Source of the DNA: Corythucha ciliata | Lineage: Eukaryota; Arthropoda; Insecta; Hemiptera; Tingidae | Length of the DNA: 64,000 nt | Direction: 5' to 3' | Assembly: GCA_038030265.1 (NCBI GenBank) | Contig: CM075938.1 | Coordinates: 9,215,009-9,279,008 of the forward strand | Part shown: positions 1 to 9,159 of the stretch, one piece after another | Position numbering within the stretch: position 1 is the stretch's first letter | Layout of the letters: each line of letters opens with the position of its first letter | The notes under the pieces: model-generated | What the model saw: the letters and a program-made list of their open reading frames with translations, nothing else | Told to the model about the DNA's origin: nothing | Database searches by the model: none | Program-made: the position numbers and the translations under genes

Positions 1-255
1 GCAGGCAACTTTGGGGTTAAAATTGAGAAAAAGCGCCAATTTATGTCTATAAAGGTAAAACATACCGCTGATTTGCGGCTGAGAAAAATCGCTAATTCAT
101 AGCGCATGGTGAACAAGCAAAAAGCGATTTGCGGAAAAACCTGCTATTTTGCTGCTATATTGAGGAGAATACGTACTTAAGAAAAACGCTGATTTCCAGT
201 TAAGACTGGGAACAGTGTTAATTTGTTCTCAGCTATAATATACACAAAATTGCTA
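1..255 (+). repeat. Family A 30-bp tandem array (left edge)
   Basis: Diverged tandem copies of a 30-bp unit close to GCGCTAATTCGCGGCTAAAA followed by TTGAGAAAAA. The array is interrupted at 256-263 by the target site of the hAT-type element HA1 and resumes after 7953, where the flank again reads as a family A unit. No gene is visible here. Confidence 0.8.
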
Positions 256-263
256 ATTTCCTG

Positions 264-700
264 CAGAGGCGTTGGTACGGGGGGGATATCGGGGATAGAT
301 CCCCCCCCCCCAGAGCTACAAGTATGCGAACGAAGGGGCACTAGTACCAACGCTCTAAAGAGCCTCATAAAATCTCCAAAAATGAGCGTTTCTCGTTGAA
401 GTTACATTTAGCAGATTTTCTCGACTTCAAGCAGCCCGAAAAGGCCCGCGTGTATCCATGCTTCCTTGGACTTCAGACCCCACGAAGTAGCGTATCGAAG
501 TTGTGGCCAGGCGGGGGGGGGGGCGCCCGAAAATCTTAAATTCGTAAAAATGAGGATTTTTAGGTTATCCATGGATGTAGATATATGTGAAAAGGTCGGA
601 CGGTAGGACAGCGATTTGGCTACTTTCTACAAATTCCTGTTTATCCGACCTGGAGAACATAACGTTGCAAGTGATATCAGCAAAGACTGTGGGCCGATTA
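264..700. other. G/C-rich head of HA1
   Basis: This non-array segment has a short inverted repeat around 270-355 (GCGTTGGTAC near the left end, GTACCAACGC at about 344) enclosing runs of G and C. Its sequence recurs at about 51000-51270, the head of the related element HA2. No coding signal is seen. Confidence 0.6.
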
Positions 701-2520
701 TTCGAATGAGCCCCTGAAAGCGCTATTCTGATGGCTCAAATTGAGAAAATTCACGATATCTTGAAGAAAATTCGTGGCTAAAAAGAGGAAATGCACCGTG
801 TCCTCAGTTTCATTAGGTCCTTAATGCCCAGTAAAGTGCTAATCGGCAATTTGCAACTTGCTGACGAGGCAAAAATTGAAAAAATCGCTAATATTCGTGT
901 CTGTACCTGCGAAAAAGCGCTTATTCGTGGTCTCGCGATGCAACTTCCAGACTAAAATTGAGGCAAAATCGCTGATTCCCAGTGCATGGAGGCCATTCTA
1001 CAAATAAATTGTGGAAATCAACGCAAAAGTGTTGTTTTTGGGCCAACCCCGCGGTTAAAATTAAGAAAACACGCTATATTATTGACAAAAAAAAATACGC
1101 TTTCAGGTTAAAATTGGACAAAAATGGCAAATTCACAACTGAAATTGCGAAAAATCGCCCTTTCGCGTATAAAAAAGGCAATAGATGCTAAATCGTGGCA
1201 AAATTAGCGTAAAACGCTATTCCACAGCTGAAATTGGAAAAAAAAACCCCAATTTGCAATTGGCGGATATAGGTGAGGAAAAACTATAATTCGCGGATGC
1301 AAATGAAGAAAATCACTAATTCGTGGCTGAAATTGAAAAAAATCACTAATTAGCGCGGCTATATTTGAGAAAAACGCTAATTTTCAGTTCAAATTGGGGA
1401 AAAGTGCTAACTCTCAGCTAAAAATGGAAAAAATGACTAATTTGCAGCTTTAAATTGAGGAAAACGCCAATTCTTGGCAAACGTTGAGAGAAGTCGGTAA
1501 TGCACGGGTTGGAAACGCTACGGCAGCTATAATTTAGAAAAAGCGCCAATTCACTTCTAAAATTCAGGAACATCACTAATTTTCGTTTAAAGTGTGGTGA
1601 AATTTTTAATTCACGCGCCTTCGTGGCTAAAATACAGAAAAACCGCACATTTATGCACAGTTATATAAGTAAAAACAACGCTGATTTACGGGCTAGAACT
1701 GAGAAGAAGCAATAAGCTATACCTAAAAGTAATATAAAATTGCTAATACGGTGCTAAAATGTGAAAAAACCGCTAATCTGCGGGTTTTATTTAGAAAATA
1801 AATAATTAGGCAGTCTGGCCAAAATTAAGATATTTTAAAATTTAATTTTAAGCCTGAATTGATAAAAAGTGCTAATCCGCGGCTAAAATTGAGAAACATT
1901 CTAATTTGCGTCAAACCTGAATAACTACCCCATTCGCGGCTTCTGAATGCAACTTTTGAGGCAGAAATTTAGAAAAAGCGCGAATTCATGGCAATCGGCG
2001 AAAAAACTGCCAATGCGCGGGTAAAACTGAGAAAAATCGCTCTTGCATAGCATATGGTGAACCAAAAAAATCCTAATTTGTGAAAAGCCCTCTGTTTCGC
2101 GGCTAATATTGAGAAAAACTATAATTTTCAGCTAAAACTGAGAAAATTGTTAATCACCTACTAAGAAAATTGAAAAAAACGCTAATTTGCTGCTAAAATT
2201 GAAGAAAGCTTCAAAACTCGTGGAAAATTAAGAAACTCGCTCACGGGATAAAAACGCTACTTTGCTGCTAAAGTTGAGAAAATGCGCAAATTCATGGTTA
2301 TGGGAGGGGTGACAAAACTGCTAATCCGCGGATGAAATTGAGAAGAACGATAAACGCGGCCAACATTGAGAAAATAGGCGCTGATTTGCGGGTAAAGTTG
2401 ACAAAAAGCACTCATTCATGGCTAAAATTGATAAATTCTCGGCTTAAACTGGTCACAAAGCGCTAATTGGCGGATAGAAAAGGTGAAATAGCGGTAATTC
2501 GTGGCTAAAATAAGGAAAAG
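700..2520 (+). repeat. Family A 30-bp array inside HA1
   Basis: About 60 diverged units of the 30-bp family A repeat, with several recurrent non-standard units: TCTCGCGATGCAACTTCCAG at 931-950, a TTCTGAATGCAACTT type near 1938 and a CATATGGTGAACC type near 2048. The same odd units occur in the same kind of context in other family A arrays of the window, so the arrays are copies of a long composite repeat. Confidence 0.85.
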
Positions 2521-2644
2521 GCTAAGTAAAAATTAATTGCAAATTAGACGACCCTTGTCTTAGGACTTTTCAAGGGATTACTCCCCCCTCACCGCACCAC
2601 CCTATTCACCCCACCAGACCAGGGGTTCGCTCTTAGCGTAAGCC

Positions 2645-2719
2645 TCTCAGGCTAGCTCAGTGGCAGAGCGCCTGGTGCGAAACTAGGAGGTCGAGGGTTC
2701 GAATCCCACCCTGGGAGCA
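2645..2719 (+). ncRNA. tRNA-like Pol III unit (pseudo-tRNA or SINE head)
   Basis: The A box TAGCTCAGTGG (2653-2663) and B box GGTTCGAATCC (2696-2706) match the Pol III consensus, and a run of six T follows at 2721. A perfect 7-bp acceptor stem can form (TCTCAGG 2645-2651 with CCTGGGA 2710-2716), as can a 5-bp anticodon stem (CCTGG/CTAGG). Departures from a working tRNA are a loop TGCGAAA without U33 (CGA in the anticodon place), an A-A mismatch in the T stem and an extra base before the D stem. A serine tRNA would also need a long variable arm, which is absent. It could be transcribed but is probably not a translating tRNA. Confidence 0.65.
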
Positions 2720-2720
2720 A

Positions 2721-2726
2721 TTTTTT
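2721..2726 (+). terminator. Pol III terminator (T6)
   Basis: Six T residues directly after the CA(A) end of the tRNA-like unit, where Pol III would stop. Confidence 0.5.
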
Positions 2727-2954
2727 CTCGGAACTCAAAACAAGTAAAAATGGTAAGTATTTTGCTTCAATAAAGTTTAATTCTTTATTTTCAGCCTCCC
2801 CACTCCCTCGAATTCACTGCATGGTGGATAGGGTGGTGCGGTGAGGGGGGAGTAATCCCTTGAAAAGTCCTAAGACAAGGGTCGTCTAATTTGCAATTAA
2901 TTAATTGCTGGGACACATAAAGAAAAAAGAACTAAGTAAAAATAATATGTCTTG

Positions 2955-3042
2955 TTCATACGGAGAGACTCAGGGGCCTCTTGGAGATTTCCGCGATTGG
3001 GCCCCGATAGGTGTTGTAGGTCCGCCAGTGACCCCACGTTAC
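2955..3042 (+). repeat. Dispersed MITE-like end fragment
   Basis: The stretch GGCCTCTTGGAGATTTCCGC followed by GGGCCCCGATAGGTG and ending GTCCGCCAGTG recurs at about 7982-8035 (+) and, more diverged, at about 26990-27060 (-). The end CACTGGCGGAC, read on the other strand, looks like a transposon terminus. The copia element is inserted just after it. Confidence 0.5.
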
Positions 3043-3193
3043 TGTTGGCATTACAACACATACTTCGCTTTTTAATTTCCTGTTTATACTTACTTCCATG
3101 TGTGCATTAAAAAAAAAAAAAATACAATCTACTTTATTTCGCTCTGTTCATCTATGAAAAGAAAAGGACTTGTTCTTTCGTAATAACTTAACA
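3043..3193 (+). repeat. copia 5' LTR
   Basis: 151 bp beginning TGTTGGCATTACAACACATA and ending CGTAATAACTTAACA, with an A14-like run. It pairs with 7269-7417. It is short for an LTR, which fits some copia lineages. A primer-binding site next to its end was not recognised. Confidence 0.93.
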
Positions 3194-3220
3194 GATTATG
3201 AGACTTAAGAGACAGTTAAG

Positions 3221-4207
3221 ATGAGCAGCAACTCATATCGAATCGAATTATTGTCAAAGGACAACTTCGATACTTGGAAATTGCAAGTGGAAGCCCTTCT
3301 GGTGAAAAACGATGTTCTGGAATATGTCACAGGCGTGAAACCACGACCGGCGGAAGCTAATGAAGCTCAGGCATGGGATAATACTGACAGAAAAGCAAAA
3401 GCCGATTTAATTTTATCGATTTCGCCTTCGGAATTAAAACAAGTTAAGGGATGCAATACATCCAATGAAGTGTGGAGAAAACTGCATGACATTTTTCAAT
3501 CGAAGGGGCCGGCGAGAAAAGCCACACTTCTGAAGCGTTCAATACTAAAGAAAATGAAGCGAAACGAAGATTGTAGAGACTATCTAGCAAATTTTTTCGA
3601 TGTTGTAGATAAACTACAGGACATGGATGTTGACATAAATGATGACCTCCTTTCAATTATGCTTTTATACAGTCTTCCAGATGAATTTGAGAACTTCCGA
3701 TGCGCGATCGAGTCAAGAGACGAACTTCCAAGCCCACAAGTTTTGAAGGTTAAAATAATTGAAGAATGCAATGCAAGGTGCGAAAAATTCAAGGAGGTAC
3801 ATGAAGATGATGCTTTAGTAGTTGAAAAAAAAAAATGGAATAAACATGCAAATAATGCAACAGAAAAACAAGTGCCGGAAAATTCCTCAATGTATCGTAA
3901 GAAAAGAAGTTTCACTGGAAAAATGTGTTATTCCTGTAAAAAAGAAGGGCACATAGCACCGTATTGTCCACTTAAGATGAGATCCGCAGCTAACATGACC
4001 GAAGAAGACTGTGGTTACCACGTTTGTTTTAATCTTGCGGATGAAGACTGTGACGTCGCCGGAAGGTGGATTCTAGATAGTGGCTGCACGTCACACATGT
4101 GCAAGGAGGCGTCTAAATTTGAAAATGTGGGAATAATTGAAAAAGGAAAACTTAATTTGGCTGCTAACGACAGTACGACGGAGATAAAAGCAAAAGGATC
4201 CATATAA
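3221..4207 (+). pseudogene. copia gag and start of protease
   Basis: A 328-codon open frame. The first 90 residues resemble the copia gag N-terminal domain (FDTWKLQVEALL). A CCHC zinc knuckle follows near residues 236-249 (CYSCKKEGHIAPYC), and the aspartic protease active site DSG is near residue 286 (WILDSGCTSHMC). The frame ends at a TAA (4205-4207) inside the protease region; homology resumes in another frame from 4210, so this is a lesion, apparently a two-base gain in an AT-rich stretch. Gag packages element RNA and protease cuts the polyprotein. Confidence 0.9.
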
Positions 4208-4209
4208 AC

Positions 4210-5841
4210 ATGCGCACCTGGGAGCCGACGAAGAAAAGAATGGTAACTATTACACTGAATGACACCCTACACGTTCCAAACTTGAGAGCGAATTTGATAT
4301 CGGTCGCCAAAATTACCGAAAAAGGGTTTACAGTCATTTTTGAAAAAGATCGTGCTGATATCTTGAATCAAGACGGAAATCCCGTACTTCAAGCTAAATG
4401 TGTAGGAGGTCTATACTATATCAACGAATCAAAAGAAAGAAAAGGAAGGAACGACCATCATTCAGCCTTCATTGATGACGAACAATTCAATGATTTAGAG
4501 CTTTGGCATCATCGATTCGGGCATTTGAATTTCGAAGATGTCAAGAAAATAACTTCAAATAATTTCGTACTCGGCGCTAAAATTGTACAAAAAAATCAAA
4601 AATTTCGGCCCTGCGATACTTGTCTTCAAGGAAAAATGGTGCGATCGCCCTTCTCGGCATCTGAGTCAATCAAGCCAGCGTCAGACATTTTAGAAATTGT
4701 GCACACTGATATATCTGCGGGCCAATGAGACAAACGTCCATAGGCGGGAATCGCTACTTTATTACTTTTACTGATGATTTTTCTCGTTGGTGTGAAGTGA
4801 AATTGTTAAAGAATAAATCAGACGCATTAACGGCGTTTAAATCTTACAAAAATGTTGTTGAAAATCAAACCGGAAAAAAGATTAAATTTCTTCAGAGTGA
4901 TAACGGAGGAGAGTTTTGTAACAGAGAATTTGACGAGTTTTTAGATCGCGAAGGAATCAAGCGAAGACTGTCCTTTGCCGTACAGCCCGCAGCAAAATGG
5001 GGTGTCTGAAAGGATGAACCGAACTTTACAAGAAATGGCTCGTTGTCTTTTGTTAGAATCGAATTTACCCAAATCACTTTGGGCAGAAGCAATATCGACC
5101 GCGGCTTATTTGAGGAACAGATGCCCTTCTAGAGCACTAAACGGAGAAACACCATTCAAATTTTGGGCTGGTCGAAGCCCCATTGTTAAACATCTTCGTC
5201 GTTTTGGATCCAAGGGATACATGTTGGACACTTCCCCACAAAAAGAAAAACTCGCTCATCGGTCTATATTTGGCATATTCGTAGGGTATTCAAACGAGTC
5301 AAAAGCTTACCGAATATGGATACCAGATAAACAAAAAATACGTTTTTCTCGAGATTTTATCATAAAAAATGAAAGAACAAGAACAAATTCATTGCGAGAT
5401 TTGAAATTGGCCGATGAACGAGAAACAATTTTGAAAGAACAAATTAAAGAGCCAAGTACTAAGTTCTATCGCGATATTTTTTTCGACGACACAAAAAGAC
5501 AAGAGCGTCCCGATATGATACAAGGTACAGAAGAAGTACCGGCTCCGTTGCCTTCAACAGACCGTCAAGAAATGCAGGCCTCCACCAATCCAGCCCATCA
5601 AATAGAAGAGAGAAGATCTGCTAGAAAGACTAAAGGAATTCCCCCTATTCGTTTCAATTCTCTGTATTCTGAAGAAAGACCTTGCCAAGAAGAACCAAAT
5701 GATTGGAAAGATATTTCGAAATTTCCTTCAGAAGAGAAAGAAAAATGGTTAGAAGCAGCGAATGAAGATTATAAGTCATTGATCAAAAATGAAACGTGGA
5801 CACTAGTTGAGAAACCACGAGGAAGACGACCGATTGGTTGA
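4210..5841 (+). pseudogene. copia integrase region and start of reverse transcriptase, frameshifted
   Basis: Homology runs through three frame segments: 4210-4728, 4725-5009 and 4975-5841. The integrase zinc-binding HHCC part is visible (WHHRFGHL, then CDTCLQGK), followed by the catalytic core with TDDFSRW and SDNGGEF. Frame changes lie at about 4710-4725 (again explained by two extra bases in an AT repeat) and at about 4970-4990. The segment ends at an in-frame TGA (5839-5841) just before KWVFKIK, the usual start of copia reverse transcriptase, so that stop is a point lesion. Integrase inserts the cDNA into the host genome. Confidence 0.88.
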
Positions 5842-7245
5842 AAATGGGTTTTTAAAATCAAGTACGGGGAAGATGGAAAAATTGAAAGATATAAAGCCAG
5901 AATAGTCGCTAAGGGATACACTCAGATTGACTACGACGAAACATTCTCACCTGTAGTTAAACATGTGACTATTCGATCACTGCTTGTTGTTGCGGCAACA
6001 CAGAATTTGTGTTTACGTCAATGGGATGTCAAAACGGCATTTTTAAATGGAGAGCTGACCGAAGAACTATTTATGGAACAACCTGAAGGTTTTATCGAGA
6101 AAGGCAAGGAAAACGCAGTTTGTAAACTACGAAAAAGCATTTATGGGTTAAAGCAATCGGCCCGTGTTTGGAATAACAAAATTAATGAATCACTAATTTC
6201 TATCGGATTCACTCGGAGTAAATGTGATCCTTGTTTATACATCCATCGATGTAACGACGAATACTCCTACTTATTGATACACGTCGATGACATCCTGATA
6301 GCAGGAAAAGAAGAATTTATAAAAGAAACATACATTTCACCATCTTCAATATTTGAAATGAAGGATCTAGGTTCACCAACTAACTATTTGGGTATAAGAA
6401 TTCGCCGAACGCAAGATGGCTTCTATTTAGATCAGCATCAAAAAAGTATGCACTTACTCGAGAAATTCAACTGCATGAATGCCAAAGACATGAAAATACC
6501 AATGGAACCTGGTTATCCGAGCGCCACAAATAGTAATTTTCTACCGAATAACGACAAATATCGAGAAGCGATCGGGTCGCTGCTATACTTGGCTACGACT
6601 ACGAGACCTGACATTGCAACAAGCGTTGGAATTCTCATTCGACGAGTCAGTAAACCCACCTTTGCTGACTGGAAGGCGGTAACAAGAGTTTTAAAGTACT
6701 TAAAGGGGACCGCAAGCGCTTCACTATTTTTGAAAAAGTGCAGTAATTTCAGACTAAGCGCACATGTAGATGCAGATTGGGCGGGAGATCTGTCAGACCG
6801 CAAATCCACAAGTGGCTGTATTCTAAAAATTGACGAATCAATTTTATCATGGATGTGCAAGAAACAAAATTGCGTATCTCTGTCGTCGACGGAAGCTGAA
6901 TTTATCTCTCTAAGTTTGGCATCACAAGAGATCTTATGGCTTCGTGACCTTCTGTATGAAATGGGCCATGAACAAAAGGAATCTACAATTATTCATGAAG
7001 ATAATCAAAGTTGTATATCTCTAATACTCTCGGAAAAGTGGAATGCTCGGACGAAGCATTTGGATGTTAAGAGAAATCACGTCAAGGATTTAGTAGAAAA
7101 CAACATTATGAAGCTCGAGTACTGCCCAACAGAAGAAATGGAGGCTGACATATTGACCAAACCATTACCAATCAGAAAGTTTGAAAATATGAGAAAACAA
7201 TTAGGACTACTCTTCCAAAAATCAGAAATGCCGATGCCCGACTAA
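5842..7245 (+). pseudogene. copia reverse transcriptase and RNase H
   Basis: The frame is continuous with the previous segment except for the TGA at 5839-5841. Reverse transcriptase motifs include WDVKTAFLNGEL, YGLKQSARVW and the catalytic HVDDILIAG. RNase H follows with DADWAGD, STSGC and SSTEAEF, and the pol C-terminus is DILTKPLP. This part is undamaged over 426 codons or more. The enzyme copies element RNA into DNA; without an upstream start it is not expected to be made alone. Confidence 0.92.
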
Positions 7246-7268
7246 CCGAAGTATCTGTTGAGAGGGGA

Positions 7269-7417
7269 TGTTGGCATTACAACACATACTTCGCTTTTTA
7301 ATTTCCTGTTTGTACTTACTACCCTGTGTGCATTAAAAAAAAAAAATACAGTCTACTTTATTTCGCTCTGTTCATCTATGAAAAGAAAAGGACTTGTTCT
7401 TTCGTAATAACTTAACA
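7269..7417 (+). repeat. copia 3' LTR
   Basis: 149 bp, TG...CA, nearly identical to 3043-3193. The polypurine tract lies directly before it. Confidence 0.93.
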
Positions 7418-7422
7418 ATTAC

Positions 7423-7740
7423 GCGGTTTTATTCATTTCTAAATTTTAGCCGTTTCCTCTAAAAATCGCCCAACTGAGGGATTTTTAGGGTAATTTTTTC
7501 TGATTATTTCGATTTGAGCCGAAAGTATGAGTCCCGTGGAGATATGCTCAATTGACCAACGTACGCGGTTTCCTTCCCAACATCATTGAGTGGCCACCAC
7601 TGTCTCTTAAATTGGGTAAAAGTGTGCGTTTGCATTTGCACTGGTATCATCGACTTCGTCGATATGCATCCGGGAAAACTTCATGAGACTAGCAGACTAG
7701 CCTCTACTCTACTCATTCCATAACGGAACGATTTATCAAA
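7423..7740. other. HA1 interior after copia: few repeat units, then single-copy sequence
   Basis: A few reverse-oriented family A units lie at 7423-7500, followed by about 240 bp with no recognised coding or repeat signal apart from a small palindrome ATCGACTTCGTCGAT near 7651. Confidence 0.5.
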
Positions 7741-7869
7741 AAGAAAATTCTGGAATGTCTGGATGAATCAGGGATTAATAGTAATTTTGTTCTCGGGCAA
7801 GGCTATGATGGGGCCAGAAAGATGTCCGATAGATTTAAGAGTGTGCAGGCTGGGTGGAATGATGGCTAA
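7741..7869 (+). pseudogene. hAT transposase fragment
   Basis: An open stretch of 42 codons ends at TAA (7867-7869). It contains LGQGYDGARKMSDRFKSVQA, which matches the conserved hAT transposase block usually written GQxYDGAxxMSG. Nothing upstream in 7423-7740 reads as the rest of the transposase. It lies about 85 bp inside the right end of HA1, which supports a hAT origin. A shorter, more decayed copy sits at about 53039-53070 in the related element HA2. It has no function now. Confidence 0.75.
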
Positions 7870-8043
7870 AATGTGAAATTACCCCCTCCCCTCACCACAA
7901 CGAAATTTTAATCTGATCCCCCTCTAGGACAAATTCCTACACCTATGCCACTGATTTCCTGCTGAAGTGGAGAAAACTCAACTTTGAGGCCTCTTGGAGA
8001 TTTCCGCCCGGGCCCCGATAGGTGTATGGTCCACCAGTGTGGA

Positions 8044-8107
8044 GGGGTTTGAACCATAGAGATAAAATATAAATATAATTATATTTATCTCTATGGTTTG
8101 AACCCCC
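8044..8107. repeat. Near-perfect palindrome
   Basis: GGTTTGAACCATAGAGATAA is followed by an AT-rich centre and the inverted copy TTATCTCTATGGTTTGAACC. The outer flanks (CCAGTG at about 8034, CGCCACTGG at about 8127) suggest a short MITE just upstream of MRPS18B. Confidence 0.65.
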
Positions 8108-8255
8108 CAAAACCCACCCAGTAAAGCCGCCACTGGATTACCCAACGGTCAATTTTTTGGAGGGACTTTTTCAGTCGCTTGGTGCCAGCACCGTGCAAGT
8201 GATTATTATCGCTTTATCAGACCAGTTTTTTTTCCTCACGTTTTCGCCTTGTAAA

Positions 8256-9151
8256 ATGTCTTTACGGTGTTTGTTTAACAGAATTTCCCTTATTTCAACC
8301 GGATTTCCTCGAGTTTCCAACTGTGTACAAGTAAGTTACACAATTCGATCGAAAAAAAAAATCCAACATTCGCTCAACAGAAATCTTTTTTGTCCGTCCC
8401 TTCCAGGCGACCAAAGCGACCGTTTCTTTTCGCTTCAATGTGCCGGCTCGAAGTCTGAGCGACGTTACACCCGCTGAAGTCGAGGCGGAGAATCAACCGG
8501 GTGTTGAAAACGACGGCTCGGGCGAGGTCTTGGATAAGCGTGGAGTGCCCGTGCCCATTATTCCAGTTGAGACGAGTATTCGGTATTTGAAGAGCTCGGG
8601 TGAGTGTTTTTCGTCCTTTTTTTTTTTTTTAGTTTTGTTCGAACGTTAATATGTGCGTTGTTTATCAATTTTGTAGCTTTTAAGAAGACTTACGGAGAAA
8701 ATCCGGTGTGGACACTGTACAGAAGGAATCACAAGGGGCGGTATGCTCCTTTAAAGACGAGAAAAACTTGTATTGTAAGTGGTTGAATGCCTTGATGGTT
8801 GTAGAAGGCGTTAACTGACATTTATCTTCATAGAGGAAAGGTGTTATCAGTACTGGGAACCCTTGCCCGATTTGCCGTGACGAGTACCTTGTGCTTGCCC
8901 CTGAAAACGTGGACTTACTGAATCAGTTCATATCTCCCACGACCGGTGGAATACTGAGTTATTCGTAAGTATGGCTCATAATTTCAAGCATTCCACGAAT
9001 AACAAATTGGGTTTTTTACAGCAAAACTGGGATCTGCCAAAAACAACACCTGCGTCTTTTGAAAGCCATCAGCGAGGCCAAAGACCGTGGCCTAATCACA
9101 TTTGACGTTCCCTTCCGTGACTACGACTACTCAGAGTACATGAAGCAATAA
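8256..9151 (+). CDS. MRPS18B: Mitochondrial small-subunit ribosomal protein S18b (mS40)
   Basis: Five exons join in phase with GT-AG introns: 8256-8330, 8407-8599, 8677-8774, 8834-8964 and 9022-9151, giving 208 residues. The first 25 residues (MSLRCLFNRI...) are basic and hydrophobic, as for a mitochondrial targeting sequence. The S18-type core contains NPVWTLYRRNHKG, STGNPCPICRDE and KTGICQKQHLRL, and the C-terminal FRDYDYSEY is typical of the S18b branch. The protein is a structural part of the mitochondrial small ribosomal subunit. The introns are tiny (57-77 bp), unlike the repeat-filled introns of the neighbours. The stop codon is 8 bp before the PYROXD1 start, with no room for a polyadenylation signal, which suggests a shared transcript. 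Confidence 0.9.
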
Positions 9152-9159
9152 TAGTAAAA

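Larger units (their letters stand above)
2531..2902. mobile_element. Foldback (long inverted repeat) element with a tRNA-like core
   Basis: Two essentially identical inverted arms of about 72-76 bp (about 2531-2606 and about 2827-2902) enclose about 220 bp. The arms begin AATTAATTGCAAATTAGACG and end near CGCACCACCCTAT. The core holds a tRNA-like sequence with intact A and B boxes and a T6 stretch. TAAGTAAAAAT occurs just outside both ends (about 2524 and 2935) and may be a target duplication. It is probably a non-autonomous foldback or MITE-like element that captured, or was built around, a Pol III unit. Confidence 0.75.
3043..7417 (+). mobile_element. copia-type LTR retrotransposon, broken
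   Basis: Two direct LTRs (3043-3193 and 7269-7417), each TG...CA, flank a gag-pol region in copia order: gag, protease, integrase, reverse transcriptase, RNase H. The flanking 5-mers GTTAC (3038-3042) and ATTAC (7418-7422) are a target duplication with one mismatch. A purine tract (about 7259-7268) precedes the 3' LTR. The LTRs differ by only about four substitutions plus A-run length over about 150 bp, so the insertion is fairly young. The reading frame is nevertheless broken at four places, so this copy cannot make its polyprotein. Confidence 0.95.
264..7953 (+). mobile_element. HA1: hAT-type DNA transposon carrying a family A array
   Basis: The left end reads CAGAGGCGTTGGTACGGGG and the right end, reverse complemented, reads CAGTGGCATAGGTGTAGG, so they form imperfect terminal inverted repeats. 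Both ends are flanked by the identical 8-mer ATTTCCTG (256-263 and 7954-7961). An 8-bp duplication and CAG ends are typical of the hAT superfamily. From left to right the body holds a G/C-rich head with an internal inverted repeat (264-540), a family A array, a foldback element with a tRNA-like unit, a copia retrotransposon and a decayed hAT transposase fragment. Without the two later insertions it would be about 2.9 kb, close to the 2.15-kb relative at 50998-53147. It sits inside a family A array: the flanks join into one repeat unit across the duplication. It cannot be autonomous, because only a transposase remnant is left. Confidence 0.85.

Noticed and set aside
700..2520. Regular repeats suggesting a CRISPR array
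   Set aside because: The whole 30-bp unit is diverged, with no identical repeats separated by unique spacers, and the context is animal genes.
2645..2719. Functional tRNA-Ser(CGA)
   Set aside because: U33 is missing, there is no long variable arm, the T stem has a mismatch and an extra base precedes the D stem. Kept only as a tRNA-like unit.
5839..5841. TGA as a recoded codon in copia pol
   Set aside because: Three other lesions in the same copy make simple decay more likely, and no recoding signal is visible.
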